Numbered from the stretch's first letter, positions 27,957 through 37,622 are shown. The stretch: 64,000 nt of DNA from Achromobacter pulmonis (GCF_902859765.1 NZ_CADIJV010000032.1:1-64000), one strand, 5' to 3'. Numbers and translations: made by a program. Notes: generated by a model not told the origin, from the letters alone.

Positions 27957-28783
27957 CAGCCGCGATCCAGGCCGACTTCCTGCAGCACCGTGGTCGAGAT
28001 CTCCTCGATCGACTTGGTGGTGGTGGACAGCCAGGAAATGCCTTCGCGGCGCATCATGCGCTCGGCCTCGGCCACTTCGTAGCGGCATTGCTCCAGTTGC
28101 GCGTAGCGGCTGTTGGGGCGACGTTCGTTGCGGACCTCGGCCAGGCGCTCGGGCTGGATCGACAGGCCGAACAGCTTGGCGCGGTGCGGCGCGATGGTCG
28201 AAGGCAGGACGCCGCGCTCGAAGTCATCCGGGGTGAGGGGGAAGTTGGCGGCCTTGATCGCGTACTGCATGGCCAGGTACAGGCTGGTCGGGGTCTTGCC
28301 GCAGCGCGACACGCCCACCAGGATGACGTCGGCCTGGTCGAGCTGGTTGACGAACTGGCCATCGTCATGCGCCAGGCTGAAGTTGATGGCGTCGATCCGG
28401 TTGCGGTACTTTTCCGAATTGGCCTGCATGTGCGAGCGGCCGATGGAGTGGCTGGATTTCAGGCCCAGCGCCTGCTCGATGTGGCTGACGAAGGTGCCGA
28501 ACAGATCCAGGAAAATGCCGTTCGCCTGGCGAACTCGCGCCAGGATGTCGGGGTTGACCAGGGTGCTGAAGACGATCGGCGGCACGCCGGCCTCCTGGGC
28601 GCTGCGGTCGATGCGCATGGCCACTTCGGCGGCTTTTTCCAGCGTGTCGACAAACGGCAGCCGCACGGGCTTGAAATCGATTTGCTCGAACTGGGAAAGC
28701 ACCGATTGGCTGAAGGTTTCCGCGGTGATGCCGGTACTGTCGGAAACGATGTATACCGTGCGTACGATCGGGGTAGATGTCAT
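27956..28783 (-). CDS. ppsR: PEP synthase regulatory protein (bifunctional kinase/pyrophosphorylase)
   Basis: PpsR (DUF299, PSRP) inactivates PEP synthase by ADP-dependent phosphorylation of a threonine and reactivates it by phosphate-dependent pyrophosphorylysis. Start MTSTPIVRTVYIVSDSTG at 28783 gives 275 residues, close to E. coli PpsR. The N-terminal VSDSTGITAET and the P-loop GVSRCGKTPTSLYLA are family signatures. It is divergent from ppsA across 191 bases, the classic arrangement of regulator and target. The longer frame start at 28834 is not conserved. Confidence 0.95.
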   Translation of the reverse strand: MTSTPIVRTVYIVSDSTGITAETFSQSVLSQFEQIDFKPVRLPFVDTLEKAAEVAMRIDRSAQEAGVPPIVFSTLVNPDILARVRQANGIFLDLFGTFVSHIEQALGLKSSHSIGRSHMQANSEKYRNRIDAINFSLAHDDGQFVNQLDQADVILVGVSRCGKTPTSLYLAMQYAIKAANFPLTPDDFERGVLPSTIAPHRAKLFGLSIQPERLAEVRNERRPNSRYAQLEQCRYEVAEAERMMRREGISWLSTTTKSIEEISTTVLQEVGLDRG

Positions 28784-28974
28784 ATGTAAAAATTCCAACC
28801 AGGCGGATGGCCGGATGTGCTCCTCCGAGTACAATCAGGCCCCTATAAGTCACCCCAAGGGCGGTCCAAGGCCAGTTTGGTCAGCGCAGGCGGATCGGCG
28901 AATGCCGGGCGGTAGCCGGCGCCGAATCTGCATTGACCAAACTCGCTTTCATTCCATTGTAAAAGGTGACTTCA

Positions 28975-31338
28975 ATGTCGTATGTTGTTTTGTTCGAGCA
29001 GCTCCGCATGACGGACGTGGACTCGGTAGGAGGCAAGAACGCATCATTAGGCGAAATGATCAGCCAGCTGTCTGGCGCGGGTGTCCGCGTGCCGGGCGGC
29101 TTTGCCACGACCGCTGACGCCTTCCGCGACTTTCTCAAGGCCTCCGGCCTGGACAAGCGCATCGCCGAACGCCTGACCACCCTGAACCCTGAAGACGTGC
29201 GCGAGCTGGCCAACGCCGGCGCGCAGATCCGCCAATGGATCATCGAGGCGCCGTTCTCGACCGAATTCGAAACCCAGATCCGCGACGCCTTCGCCAAGCT
29301 CGACGCCGACGGCAAGGGTTCGTTCGCGGTGCGCTCGTCCGCCACCGCCGAAGACCTGCCCGACGCCTCGTTTGCCGGCCAGCAGGAAACCTTCCTGAAC
29401 GTGGTCGGCATCGACGACGTGCTGGACAAGATCCGCCACGTGTTCGCCTCGCTCTACAACGACCGCGCCATCTCCTACCGCGTGCACAAGGGCTATGCCC
29501 ACGCCGATGTGGCCCTGTCGGCCGGCATCCAGCGCATGGTGCGCTCGGACAAGGGCAGCGCCGGCGTGATGTTCACCATCGACACCGAATCGGGCTTCGA
29601 GGATGTGGTGTTCATCACCTCGTCGTACGGCCTGGGCGAAACCGTGGTGCAGGGCGCCGTCAACCCCGACGAGTTCTACGTCTTCAAGCCCACGCTGGCC
29701 CAGGGCCATTTCCCCATCGTCGGCCGTCGCATCGGTTCCAAGCTGATCAAGATGGAATTCGATCCCGAGCGTCCGGAAGGCCGCGCTGTGCGCACGGTCG
29801 ACGTGCCGGTGTCCGAGCGCAACCGCTACTCGCTGACCGACGACGAAGTCATCGAGCTGGCCCGCTACGCCGTCATCATCGAGAAGCACTACGGCCGTCC
29901 CATGGACATCGAGTGGGGCCGCGACGGCGTCGACGGCAAGATTTACATCCTGCAGGCGCGCCCGGAAACGGTGAAGTCGCAGCAGGGCGCCAATGACGTG
30001 CAGCAGCGCTACCGCCTGAAGGCCACCGGCCAGGTCCTGATCACCGGCCGCGCCATCGGCCAGAAGATCGGCTCGGGCCCGGTGCGCGTAGTCGGCGACA
30101 TCTCCGACATGGACAAGGTGCAGCCCGGCGACGTGCTGGTCACCGACATGACCGATCCCAACTGGGAACCCGTCATGAAGCGCGCCTCGGCGATCGTGAC
30201 CAACCGTGGCGGCCGGACCTGCCACGCGGCCATCATCGCGCGCGAGCTGGGCATTCCGGCCGTGGTCGGTTGCGGCAACGCCACCGATGTGCTCAAGGAA
30301 GGCCAGGCCGTGACCGTGTCGTGCGCCGAGGGCGACGAAGGCCGCATCTATGACGGCCTGATCGAGACCGAGGTCGAGGAAGTGCGTCGCGGCGAAATGC
30401 CGGCCATCGACCTGAAGATCATGATGAACGTGGGCAACCCCCAGCTGGCGTTCGACTTCGCCCAGATTCCCAACGGCGGCGTCGGCCTGGCGCGCCTGGA
30501 ATTCATCATCAACAACAACATCGGCATCCACCCGAAGGCGGTGCTGGACTACCCGAACGTCGACGGCGAGCTCAAGAAGGCGGTGGAATCGGCCGCTCGC
30601 GGCCATGCCAGCCCGCGCGCCTTCTTCGTCGAGAAGATGGCTGAAGGCGTGGCCACCATCGCGGCGGCGTTCTACCCCAAGCCCGTGATCGTGCGCATGT
30701 CGGACTTCAAGTCCAATGAGTACCGCAAGCTGGTGGGCGGTTCGCGCTACGAACCCGAGGAAGAGAACCCGATGCTGGGCTTCCGCGGCGCCTCGCGCTA
30801 CATCGCCGACGATTTCGCCGAGTGCTTCCGCATGGAATGCGAAGCGCTCAAGAAGGTGCGCGATGACATGGGCCTGACCAACGTCGAGATCATGGTGCCG
30901 TTCGTGCGCACCCTGGGCCAGGCGGAAAAGGTGGTCAACCTGCTCGCCAAGCATGGCCTGGCGCGCGGCGAGAACGGCCTGAAGCTGATCATGATGTGCG
31001 AAGTGCCGTCCAACGCCATCCTGGCCGACGAGTTCCTGCAGTACTTCGACGGCTTCTCGATCGGTTCGAACGACATGACCCAGCTGACCCTGGGCCTGGA
31101 CCGCGACTCCGGCATGGAACTGCTGGCGGCCGATTTCGACGAACGCGACGAGGCCGTCAAGTTCATGCTGCGCCGCGCGATCAAGGCCTGCCTGGCGGCC
31201 AACAAGTACGTCGGCATCTGCGGCCAGGGCCCCAGCGATCACCCGGACTTCGCGCAGTGGCTCAAGGATGAAGGCATCCTGTCGATGTCGCTGAACCCGG
31301 ACACCGTGGTCGATACCTGGCAGCGCCTGGCGAAGTAA
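28975..31338 (+). CDS. ppsA: Phosphoenolpyruvate synthase
   Basis: PpsA converts pyruvate and ATP to PEP, AMP and phosphate for gluconeogenesis. Start [20 protein letters not shown] at 28975 (787 residues) has AAAAGGTG ahead of it. Domain order is an N-terminal ATP-grasp domain (to about 340), a swivelling phosphohistidine domain with [15 protein letters not shown] (His417), and a C-terminal PEP-binding TIM barrel ([17 protein letters not shown]). The conserved regulatory threonine targeted by PpsR precedes His417 in the same motif. A terminator follows the gene. Confidence 0.97.
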   Translation: MSYVVLFEQLRMTDVDSVGGKNASLGEMISQLSGAGVRVPGGFATTADAFRDFLKASGLDKRIAERLTTLNPEDVRELANAGAQIRQWIIEAPFSTEFETQIRDAFAKLDADGKGSFAVRSSATAEDLPDASFAGQQETFLNVVGIDDVLDKIRHVFASLYNDRAISYRVHKGYAHADVALSAGIQRMVRSDKGSAGVMFTIDTESGFEDVVFITSSYGLGETVVQGAVNPDEFYVFKPTLAQGHFPIVGRRIGSKLIKMEFDPERPEGRAVRTVDVPVSERNRYSLTDDEVIELARYAVIIEKHYGRPMDIEWGRDGVDGKIYILQARPETVKSQQGANDVQQRYRLKATGQVLITGRAIGQKIGSGPVRVVGDISDMDKVQPGDVLVTDMTDPNWEPVMKRASAIVTNRGGRTCHAAIIARELGIPAVVGCGNATDVLKEGQAVTVSCAEGDEGRIYDGLIETEVEEVRRGEMPAIDLKIMMNVGNPQLAFDFAQIPNGGVGLARLEFIINNNIGIHPKAVLDYPNVDGELKKAVESAARGHASPRAFFVEKMAEGVATIAAAFYPKPVIVRMSDFKSNEYRKLVGGSRYEPEEENPMLGFRGASRYIADDFAECFRMECEALKKVRDDMGLTNVEIMVPFVRTLGQAEKVVNLLAKHGLARGENGLKLIMMCEVPSNAILADEFLQYFDGFSIGSNDMTQLTLGLDRDSGMELLAADFDERDEAVKFMLRRAIKACLAANKYVGICGQGPSDHPDFAQWLKDEGILSMSLNPDTVVDTWQRLAK

Positions 31339-31360
31339 TCGCCGGTCCGCATGCAAGAAG

Positions 31361-31390
31361 CCCGCGCCAGGCATGGCGCGGGTTTTTTTT
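31361..31390 (+). terminator. Rho-independent terminator of ppsA
   Basis: CCCGCGCCA-GGCA-TGGCGCGGG is a nine-pair perfect stem starting 23 bases after the ppsA stop and followed by eight T residues, a textbook intrinsic terminator. Confidence 0.95.
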
Positions 31391-31520
31391 CGCCGAGCCG
31401 CCCCAAGGCAGGAACGCCCCCTTGGGGGCAGCGACTCGCATAGCGGCGGAGCGGGGGGGCGTGGCGCCGCCGGAGGAAGGGGGCGCCGCGTGGCGCCGGT
31501 CGGCGGTTTGCGGGCGCCGG
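31391..31520. repeat. REP-like GC-rich palindromic stretch after ppsA
   Basis: The 130 bases between the ppsA terminator and the Ada-like gene contain the perfect palindrome GCCCCC-TT-GGGGGC (31416-31429), then CGCATAGCGGCGGAGCGGGG and nested GGCGCC dyads. The ATAGCGGCG core also occurs in the rpsB-tsf palindrome near 11627. No gene is seen. The look is that of a dispersed intergenic repeat of this bacterial group; copy number elsewhere is unknown. Confidence 0.45.
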
Positions 31521-31522
31521 AT

Positions 31523-32366
31523 TCAGGCCGCCCTGGCTTCGCGCTCGATCAGTTCGCGCTTGCGTTCGATGCCCCAGCGGTAGCCGGCCAGCGAGCCGTC
31601 GGTGCGCACCACGCGGTGGCAGGGGATCGCCAGCGCGATGTTGTTGGTGGCGCAGGCGCGCGCCACCGCGCGCACCGACCGTGGCGAGCCGATGCGCTCG
31701 GCGATGTCGGTGTAGGTGACGGTGGCGCCCACCGGGATCTCGCGCAGCGCTTCCCAGACGCGGCGCTGGAAAGCGGTGCCGCGCACGTCCAGCGGCAGGT
31801 GCAGGCCGACCGAGGGGTTCTCGACGAAGCCGACCACCGCCGCCATCCATTGCTCGAACTCACGGTCGGCGCCGATCAGCCGGGCGGCCTTGAAGCGGTC
31901 CTGCAGGTTGCGCACCAGTTGCTCGGGGTCTTCGTGCAACGCGATTTCGCAGATGCCGGTGTCGCTGGCCGCGACCAGCAGCGCGCCGAGCGTGCACTGG
32001 CCGACCGCGAAGCGGATCTCGACGCCTTCGCCGTCCTTGCGGAAGGCGGTGGGCGTCATGCCCAGGATGGCGGGGGCGGCCTCGTAGAAGCGGCCGCTGG
32101 AATTGAAGCCGGCGCCGTACATGGCATCGGTGACGCTGGGGCTTTGCCGCAGTTGCTGGCGGGCGCGCTCGGCGCGCAGCGCGTTGGCGTAGGCCTTGGG
32201 CGTGATGCCGGTGGCCGCCTTGAAGATGCGATGAAAGTGGAAGCGGCTCATGCCGGCCTGCTCGGCCAGCGTGTTCAGGTCGGGGGGGCTGTTCGGCCTC
32301 CAGCGCCCGGCAGGCGCGTTCGACGGCGGCGGCGTGCTGTTGGCTCAAGGCGGCGGGGTGGCTCAT
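31523..32366 (-). pseudogene. Ada-like AraC regulator / O6-methylguanine-DNA methyltransferase, frameshifted
   Basis: The intact part (243 codons from ATG 32251) has an AraC-type HTH remnant (MSRFHFHRIFKAATGITP) and a complete alkyltransferase domain with IPCHRVV, whose Cys accepts the alkyl group. The first part, starting MSHPAALSQQHAAAVERACR at 32366, is in another frame. The two join exactly at a run of seven G (32282-32288, C on the coding strand). With six, the protein reads EAEQPPDLNTLAEQAGMSRF without a break. The Ada N-terminal zinc/methyl-phosphotriester domain is absent. The cause may be a sequencing or assembly error, a true mutation, or phase variation. A truncated but active methyltransferase could still be made from 32251. 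Confidence 0.75.
32282..32288. repeat. Seven-G homopolymer at the Ada frameshift
   Basis: The G-run (C-run on the coding strand) sits exactly at the break between the two frames of the Ada-like gene; one base fewer restores a single 280-codon gene. Such runs are slippage-prone. Confidence 0.7.
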
Positions 32367-32461
32367 GTCAGGCTCCTGGAGCGCGCCGATGGGCGCGCTT
32401 TTGGCAATGTTCTCCTGAACCGGCCGCCGCCGCACTCCGGTTGTTGCCCGGCGCGTCCGCC

Positions 32462-33199
32462 TCAGGCGGGCGCGTAGGCATCCAGGAAGCGGCGCACCAG
32501 TTCGCCGGATACCGGCGTGGCCCGCACGTTGGCCGACAGGCCGGGCACGTCGAGATTTTCGGCGGCGTAGCGGCGGCCGTAGCGCTCGAGGTGGGCGCGC
32601 ACGAAATCGGGGCTGAATTCGGGGTGGAACTGGGTCGAGAAGATATTGCGGCCGATGCGCAGCATCTGGTGCGGGTCCAGGTCGGAACGCGCCAGCACGG
32701 CGGCGCCGGGCGGCAGCTGCAGCACGGTCTGCGCGTGCAGCATCTGGGCGGGGAAGGTGGGCGGCAGGCCGGCCAGCAGCTTGTCGCCGGCGGCGGCGGG
32801 CAGCAGTTCGACCGTCTGGGTGCCGACCTCGCGGCCGGCCGGGTTGTAGCCGACCTTGCCGCCCAGGGCATGTGCCAGCAATTGGTGGCCATAGCAGATG
32901 CCGAACATGGGCAGGTCGGCGGCGGCCGCCGCGCGCAGCCAGGCGGCGGTGTCTTCGCTCCAGGGTTCGCGGTCGCTGACCATGGCGGGCGAACCGGTGA
33001 TCAGCGCGGCGCGGTAGTGGCGCGGGTCGCGCGGATGCTCGCCGTTGTGGACGGCGACGGTTTCGAGGGCTTCGGGCGCCAGGCCGCAGGCCTGCGCGAG
33101 TTGTTCGGCATAGCCGCCGAACTGGCGCTTGAGCGTGTCGTCCGGGTCGCCCGTGTGCAGGATGAGGACGGGACGGACGGGGGAAATGGCAGCGGTCAT
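32462..33199 (-). CDS. Class I glutamine amidotransferase (GMP synthase GATase-like)
   Basis: The 245-residue protein (start MTAAISPVRPVLILHTGD at 33199) is a free-standing class I amidotransferase domain. Visible are the nucleophile elbow FGICYGHQLLAHALGG with its Cys, and the catalytic His-Glu pair in FSTQFHPEFSPDF. It lacks the synthetase half of GuaA. Similar proteins may act on gamma-glutamyl compounds or as uncharacterised hydrolases. The frame extends 22 codons upstream without conservation. It lies 95 bases upstream of the Ada-like gene on the same strand, so they may be co-transcribed. Substrate is unknown. Confidence 0.85.
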   Translation of the reverse strand: MTAAISPVRPVLILHTGDPDDTLKRQFGGYAEQLAQACGLAPEALETVAVHNGEHPRDPRHYRAALITGSPAMVSDREPWSEDTAAWLRAAAAADLPMFGICYGHQLLAHALGGKVGYNPAGREVGTQTVELLPAAAGDKLLAGLPPTFPAQMLHAQTVLQLPPGAAVLARSDLDPHQMLRIGRNIFSTQFHPEFSPDFVRAHLERYGRRYAAENLDVPGLSANVRATPVSGELVRRFLDAYAPA

Positions 33200-33366
33200 G
33201 GAGAGGGATGCGTGGAAAATGCAGGGCGTCCGGTTCCAGGACGGCGGGACGCCAGGGCACATCATAATCCAGCACGATTGCGCGGGGCGCGGCTCGGCGT
33301 CACCGCTGCGTCACGGAAATACGTACAATCCGCAGACCGACTCATCCTTTCAGGTAAAACTCAACT

Positions 33367-33807
33367 ATGTGGATCTGGCTTGGGCTGGCCGCGCTGGCGC
33401 TCATCGGCGAACTGGCGACGGGAACGTTCTACCTGCTGCTGGTGGCTCTGGGGCTGGCCGCGGGCGGCATCGCCGCGTGGCTGCTGGCCGGCCTGCAATG
33501 GCAACTGGTGGCGTGCGGCGTGGTGTTGTTGCTGGGCCTGCTGGCGCTGCGCAAGACCCGGGTGCTGAAAAAGCGCGAGGTCAACGCCGCCAGCAACGCC
33601 GATGTCAACCTGGATATCGGTCAGACCGTCAATGTCGAAGCCTGGGCCGAGAACGGCACGGCCCGGGTCTGGTACCGCGGGGCGCACTGGCAGGCGGAAC
33701 TGGCGGCCGGCCAGCCGGCCCACGGCGGCGAGCACATCATTACCGAATTGCGCGGCACGCGCCTGGTCCTGACGCCCAAGGGCGGCGCGGCTGGCGCGGC
33801 GCGCTGA
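33367..33807 (+). CDS. NfeD-like membrane protein
   Basis: The 146-residue protein has two or three N-terminal hydrophobic helices (IWLGLAALALIGELATGTFY) and a C-terminal OB-fold of the NfeD type (about 85-140, NVEAWAENGTARVWYRGAHW). NfeD proteins work with SPFH/stomatin partners in membrane microdomains. The next gene is indeed an SPFH protein after 165 bases, so the pair is probably one functional unit (compare YbbK/QmcA and YbbL neighbours). This is the short NfeD form without the ClpP-like serine protease domain. Confidence 0.88.
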   Translation: MWIWLGLAALALIGELATGTFYLLLVALGLAAGGIAAWLLAGLQWQLVACGVVLLLGLLALRKTRVLKKREVNAASNADVNLDIGQTVNVEAWAENGTARVWYRGAHWQAELAAGQPAHGGEHIITELRGTRLVLTPKGGAAGAAR

Positions 33808-33972
33808 AGCGGGGATTTCCCCCGGGAACCGCCAGCGACGGTCGCCCAGACCGGCCGCGCTGGCCGATCCAAGCAGGACCCGGACCCGCCCTGGGCGGGG
33901 CCGGCCGCAGCAGGCGCCCTGGCTTCGCGGGCAGGCGCGTCACCGCATTCACTCCAGAAGAGGCACTACACC

Positions 33973-34899
33973 ATGATGGACACTTCCACTATCGTCCTGC
34001 TCGTCATCGTCGCGCTGGCGATCCTGATCGTTATCAAGGCGATCGCCATCGTTCCCCAGCAGCACGCCTGGGTGGTCGAGCGGCTGGGCAAGTTCGACCG
34101 CGTACTGTCGCCGGGCGCGGGTTTCGTGATCCCGTTCATCGAACGCGTGTCGTACAAGCATTCGCTCAAGGAAATCCCGCTGGACGTGCCGAGCCAGGTC
34201 TGCATCACGCGCGACAACACCCAATTGCAGGTGGACGGCGTGCTGTACTTCCAGGTGACCGACCCGATGCGCGCGTCCTACGGTTCGTCCAACTACATCT
34301 CGGCCATCACGCAGCTGGCGCAGACCACGCTGCGTTCGGTGATCGGCAAGATGGAACTGGACCGTACCTTCGAGGAACGCGACGCCATCAACAGCACCAT
34401 CGTCTCATCGCTGGACGAGGCGGCGTTGAACTGGGGCGTGAAGGTGCTGCGCTACGAGATCAAGGACCTGACGCCGCCCAATGAAATCCTGCGCTCGATG
34501 CAGGCGCAGATCACTGCCGAGCGGGAAAAGCGCGCGCTGATCGCGGCCTCCGAAGGCCGCCGCCAGGAGCAGATCAATATCGCCACCGGCGAACGCGAGG
34601 CGGCCATCGCCCGTTCGGAAGGCGAGAAGCAGGCGCAGATCAACCAGGCCCAGGGCGAGGCCGCGGCGGTGCTGGCGATCGCCGAGGCCACCGCCAAGGC
34701 CATCACCCAGGTGGCCGAGGCGGTGCGCCAGCCGGGTGGCAACGAAGCGGTCAACCTGAAGGTGGCCGAGCGCTACGTCGAGGCCTTCGGCAACGTGGCC
34801 AAGGAAGGCAACACGCTGATCCTGCCGGCCAACCTGGCGGATGTGGGCGGCATGATCGCTTCGGCCATGACCATCGTCAAATCCACCCGCAATAGCTGA
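33973..34899 (+). CDS. qmcA: SPFH/Band 7 (stomatin-like) membrane protein, QmcA type
   Basis: The 308-residue protein has one N-terminal membrane anchor (about 5-24, IVLLVIVALAILIVIKAI). A Band 7 domain follows (FDRVLSPGAGFVIPFIERV onward), then a long Ala/Glu/Arg-rich coiled coil (about 180-250) typical of prohibitin-like oligomers. E. coli QmcA is the closest known relative by eye. The upstream NfeD gene supplies the usual partner. Two adjacent ATGs (33973 and 33976) can start; AAGAGG precedes them. Likely role: membrane scaffold or protease modulation. Confidence 0.9.
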   Translation: MMDTSTIVLLVIVALAILIVIKAIAIVPQQHAWVVERLGKFDRVLSPGAGFVIPFIERVSYKHSLKEIPLDVPSQVCITRDNTQLQVDGVLYFQVTDPMRASYGSSNYISAITQLAQTTLRSVIGKMELDRTFEERDAINSTIVSSLDEAALNWGVKVLRYEIKDLTPPNEILRSMQAQITAEREKRALIAASEGRRQEQINIATGEREAAIARSEGEKQAQINQAQGEAAAVLAIAEATAKAITQVAEAVRQPGGNEAVNLKVAERYVEAFGNVAKEGNTLILPANLADVGGMIASAMTIVKSTRNS

Positions 34900-34925
34900 A
34901 CCGCGCGCCGTCAGGCGCTCCGCCC

Positions 34926-36116
34926 ATGATCGCTCCCGTGCATTTGCTGTCGATTGCAGTACTGGCGGGAGTGCTGTCGCTATGCGTGCTGGGCTCCCTG
35001 GCGCGCAGCGGCATGGCGGGGATCCGCGAGACCATACGCGCCAATCTGCTCACGCTGTTGGCGTTTTTCCTGTTCGGGCTGCAGGCCACCGAGGCGCCGC
35101 GCTGGCTGACGATCATGTTGCCCAACGCGCTGATCGGCCTGGCGCTATGCGCCTACTACACCGGCATCCGGCGCCTGCTGGGACAGCGCGTGCCACGCCG
35201 CCTGATGGGGCTGGCATGCGCCGCGGCCTGGCTGGCGTTGGCTGGATACACCTATGTGGACAGCCAAGTGGCGCCGCGCATCGTCGCCATGTCGATGCTG
35301 CAGATGGGGTTCATGTTCGCGGTGGCAGCGGCGGTGTGGCGCGGATTGCCGGCCAATCGCTCGCGCTACAGCTATTACTTCGCCTGGTCGGTGGCGATGA
35401 TCTCGGGGCTGACCTGCGCGCTGCGTGCGGCGCTGTTCGCCTTCTCCGTGGCGCAGGCCGATTCCCTGCTGCAGCCGACTACCTGGAACATCGTGTTCAT
35501 GACGCTGGGGGTGCTGGCGATGCCGTGCCTGACGCTGGGCACCATCATGATCATTCACGACCGCATGCTGGCCGATCGTGAGCACGAGGCCAGCACCGAT
35601 TTCCTGACCGGGCTGATGTCGCGCAAGGCGTGGTGGCTGCAGGCCGAGCGCTATTGCGCGCAGGCGCTGCGCACGCGGCGGCCGCTGTCGATGCTGTTGC
35701 TGGACATCGATCATTTCAAGCGCATCAACGATACGCACGGCCACGCCGCCGGCGATGCGGTGCTGCGCCACTTCGGGCTGCTGGCCACGGCCACGTTGCG
35801 CACTGGCGACCATGTGGGCCGGGTGGGGGGCGAGGAATTCAGCGTGCTGTTCGCCGACATGCGCAGCGATGCCGTGATGGAAGTGGCGCATCGGCTGCTC
35901 GACTCGGTGCGGCGCACACCCTGCGCGCATGGCGGCAGCACGATCGCGTATACCTTCAGCGCCGGGGTGGCCGACTGGCTGCCGGGCGAGAACCTGCCGG
36001 CGTTTTTCGAGCGGGCCGACCGCATGCTGTACGCCGCCAAGCAGGCCGGCCGCAATCGCGTGGTGGGGCCAGGCGAGAACCTGGCCGAGCGCGCGCCGTT
36101 GCCAGCGGCGGCCTGA
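34926..36116 (+). CDS. Membrane-bound diguanylate cyclase (GGDEF)
   Basis: The 396-residue protein makes the second messenger c-di-GMP from two GTP. About six or seven hydrophobic segments fill residues 1-205 and resemble no named sensor domain. The GGDEF domain follows (about 215-385) with DIDHFKRINDTHGHAAGD and an intact active site GGEEF at 301-305. An inhibitory I-site RTGD (292-295) sits five residues before it, so product feedback is expected. It starts 26 bases after the SPFH gene and may share its transcript. The signal it senses is unknown. Confidence 0.93.
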   Translation: MIAPVHLLSIAVLAGVLSLCVLGSLARSGMAGIRETIRANLLTLLAFFLFGLQATEAPRWLTIMLPNALIGLALCAYYTGIRRLLGQRVPRRLMGLACAAAWLALAGYTYVDSQVAPRIVAMSMLQMGFMFAVAAAVWRGLPANRSRYSYYFAWSVAMISGLTCALRAALFAFSVAQADSLLQPTTWNIVFMTLGVLAMPCLTLGTIMIIHDRMLADREHEASTDFLTGLMSRKAWWLQAERYCAQALRTRRPLSMLLLDIDHFKRINDTHGHAAGDAVLRHFGLLATATLRTGDHVGRVGGEEFSVLFADMRSDAVMEVAHRLLDSVRRTPCAHGGSTIAYTFSAGVADWLPGENLPAFFERADRMLYAAKQAGRNRVVGPGENLAERAPLPAAA

Positions 36117-36129
36117 ACCGGCGGCGCGC

Positions 36130-36597
36130 TCAGCCGTCCTTGCGCGAGGCGCGGGTGTCGTGCTTCATGATGCGCTCTTTCTCGCGCTGCCAGTCCTTTT
36201 CGCGCGCGGTGTCGCGCTTGTCGTAGAGCTTCTTGCCGCGGCCCAGCGCGAAATCGAGCTTGATGCGGCCATTCTTGTAATGCAGGTTCAGCGGCACCAA
36301 CGTGTAGCCGCGCTGCTCGACCTTGCCGATCAGCTTGCTGATTTCCTCGGCCTTGAGCAGCAGCTTGCGCGTGCGCATGGCGTCGGGATGGATGTGGGTG
36401 GATGCCGTGGGCAGGGGGCTGACGTGCATGCCGAGCAGGAACAACTCGCCATCGCGCACGATGACGTAGCTTTCCTTGAGCTGCACGCGCCCGTCGCGGA
36501 TCGCCTTGACTTCCCAGCCCTGGAGAACGAGGCCGGCTTCGTAGCGGTCTTCGATGAAGTAGTCGTGCGAGGCCTTGCGATTATCGATAATGCTCAT
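36130..36597 (-). CDS. smpB: SsrA-binding protein
   Basis: SmpB brings tmRNA to stalled ribosomes for trans-translation. The 155-residue sequence has the OB-fold core with [19 protein letters not shown] and [19 protein letters not shown], the latter leading into the basic C-terminal tail that probes the mRNA channel. It is convergent to the diguanylate cyclase gene and divergent from ratA, the usual smpB-ratA neighbourhood. The ssrA gene is not in this window. Confidence 0.97.
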   Translation of the reverse strand: MSIIDNRKASHDYFIEDRYEAGLVLQGWEVKAIRDGRVQLKESYVIVRDGELFLLGMHVSPLPTASTHIHPDAMRTRKLLLKAEEISKLIGKVEQRGYTLVPLNLHYKNGRIKLDFALGRGKKLYDKRDTAREKDWQREKERIMKHDTRASRKDG

Positions 36598-36692
36598 CTT
36601 GTCGGGGCCAAAAGGCCCATCTGTCCTTGCTTGCGCCCCCGGATGGCGCGGTGCCGGTAAAATCCTATCATTCTAGCCATTTGCGATAGTCG

Positions 36693-37127
36693 ATGCACAA
36701 AGTACAACGATCCGTCCTGGTGCCTTACAGCGCCGCACAGATGTTCGACCTGGTGGCCGACGTGGAGAAATACCCCGAGTTCATGCCGTGGTGTGGCGGC
36801 GCCGAGGTGCAAAGCCGCGACGAGCACGGTATGCAGGCGTCCATCCTGATCAGTTTCGCGGGCATGAAGCAGCGCTTCACCACGCGCAACCGGCATGTCT
36901 ATCCCGACCGCATCGACCTGGAACTGGTCGACGGTCCGTTCTCCAGCCTGGAGGGGCACTGGGAGTTCCAGGCCCTGGCCGAAGACGCCTGCAAGGTGCT
37001 GTTCACCATGGAATACGCCTTTTCCAACCGGGCGCTGGAAATGGTGGTGGGGCCGGTGTTCAACCGCATCGCCACCAGTTTCATCGATTCCTTCACCAAG
37101 CGCGCGCAGGCCAAGTATGGCGAGTGA
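36693..37127 (+). CDS. ratA: RatA/COQ10-like START-domain protein
   Basis: The 144-residue protein (MHKVQRSVLVPYSAAQMFDL) is a helix-grip START-like domain of the Coq10/RatA family. Eukaryotic Coq10 binds ubiquinone; E. coli RatA was described as an inhibitor of 70S ribosome association. Which role applies here is not decidable from sequence, and a ubiquinone-related role is now often preferred. Motifs YPEFMPWCGGAEV and GPFSSLEGHWEF are family-typical. It overlaps the next gene by 11 bases and is divergent from smpB. Confidence 0.9.
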   Translation: MHKVQRSVLVPYSAAQMFDLVADVEKYPEFMPWCGGAEVQSRDEHGMQASILISFAGMKQRFTTRNRHVYPDRIDLELVDGPFSSLEGHWEFQALAEDACKVLFTMEYAFSNRALEMVVGPVFNRIATSFIDSFTKRAQAKYGE

Positions 37128-37464
37128 GGCCAGCACCCATGGGCAGATCGGGGTGTCGGTCTGCTATGCCTTGCCGGCCCAGGTTTGGCTGCGTGAACTG
37201 CGCCTGCCTGCCGGTTCGACCGTGGCCGATGCGCTCGTCGCCAGCGGTTTCGCCCAGGCCTTTCCAGTGGTCCAGCCCTGGGAGCGGGGGGTGGGCGTGT
37301 ACGGCCGGCCGGTCGCGCCCGGCACGCCGCTGGCCGACGGCGACCGGGTCGAGATCTATCGCGGCTTGAGTTTCGATCCGAAAGAGTCGCGCCGCCGCCG
37401 CGCCGAGCACCGCCGCGCCAAGACCGCCCGCAACGGGCGGGTGCGTCCGGCCGGGCTGCTGTAG
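37117..37464 (+). CDS. ratB: RnfH/RatB family ubiquitin-fold protein
   Basis: The 115-residue protein starts MASEASTHGQIGVSVCYALP at 37117, within the ratA end. It has the beta-grasp UPF0125 pattern: VWLRELRLPAGSTVADALVA, then VGVYGRPVAPGTPLADGDRV and EIYRGLSFDPKESRRRRAE, with a basic tail. RnfH/RatB pairs with RatA across proteobacteria and its biochemical role is unknown. Beta-grasp proteins can carry sulfur or bind partners, but no C-terminal GG is present. The 239 bases after it hold the control region of the valine operon. Confidence 0.88.
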   Translation: MASEASTHGQIGVSVCYALPAQVWLRELRLPAGSTVADALVASGFAQAFPVVQPWERGVGVYGRPVAPGTPLADGDRVEIYRGLSFDPKESRRRRAEHRRAKTARNGRVRPAGLL

Positions 37465-37604
37465 GCGCGGATCTCTGCCCGGTGGACCGGAACGGGCCCG
37501 CCATCGGCGGCGGGCGCGGGTGCCGGGGGCGGGACGCCGCCACATTGTCATCAATGGGACAAATCGCGCTGGCGCTTCCGGCGTAACATTAACTGCGCCG
37601 CACA

Positions 37605-37622
37605 CTTACGTTTACGTCAACG
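37605..37622. promoter_or_regulatory. LiuR-like imperfect palindrome upstream of the valine operon
   Basis: CTTACGT-TT-ACGTCAACG contains opposed TTACGT and ACGTCAA half-sites, reminiscent of the MerR-family LiuR sites (of the form TTGACGT-ACGTCAA, from memory) that control branched-chain amino acid degradation. It lies about 85 bases before the GTG of the acyl-CoA dehydrogenase gene. No liuR gene is in the window. A second small dyad GTCA-AAA-TGAC (37626-37636) follows. Confidence 0.4.

Noticed and set aside
29047-31374. 775-codon minus-strand frame opposite ppsA
   Set aside because: It is a mirror frame of a well-supported gene and overlaps its terminator.
31373-33568. 731-codon plus-strand frame across the Ada-like and amidotransferase genes
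   Set aside because: It begins inside the ppsA terminator and runs antisense through two recognisable proteins.
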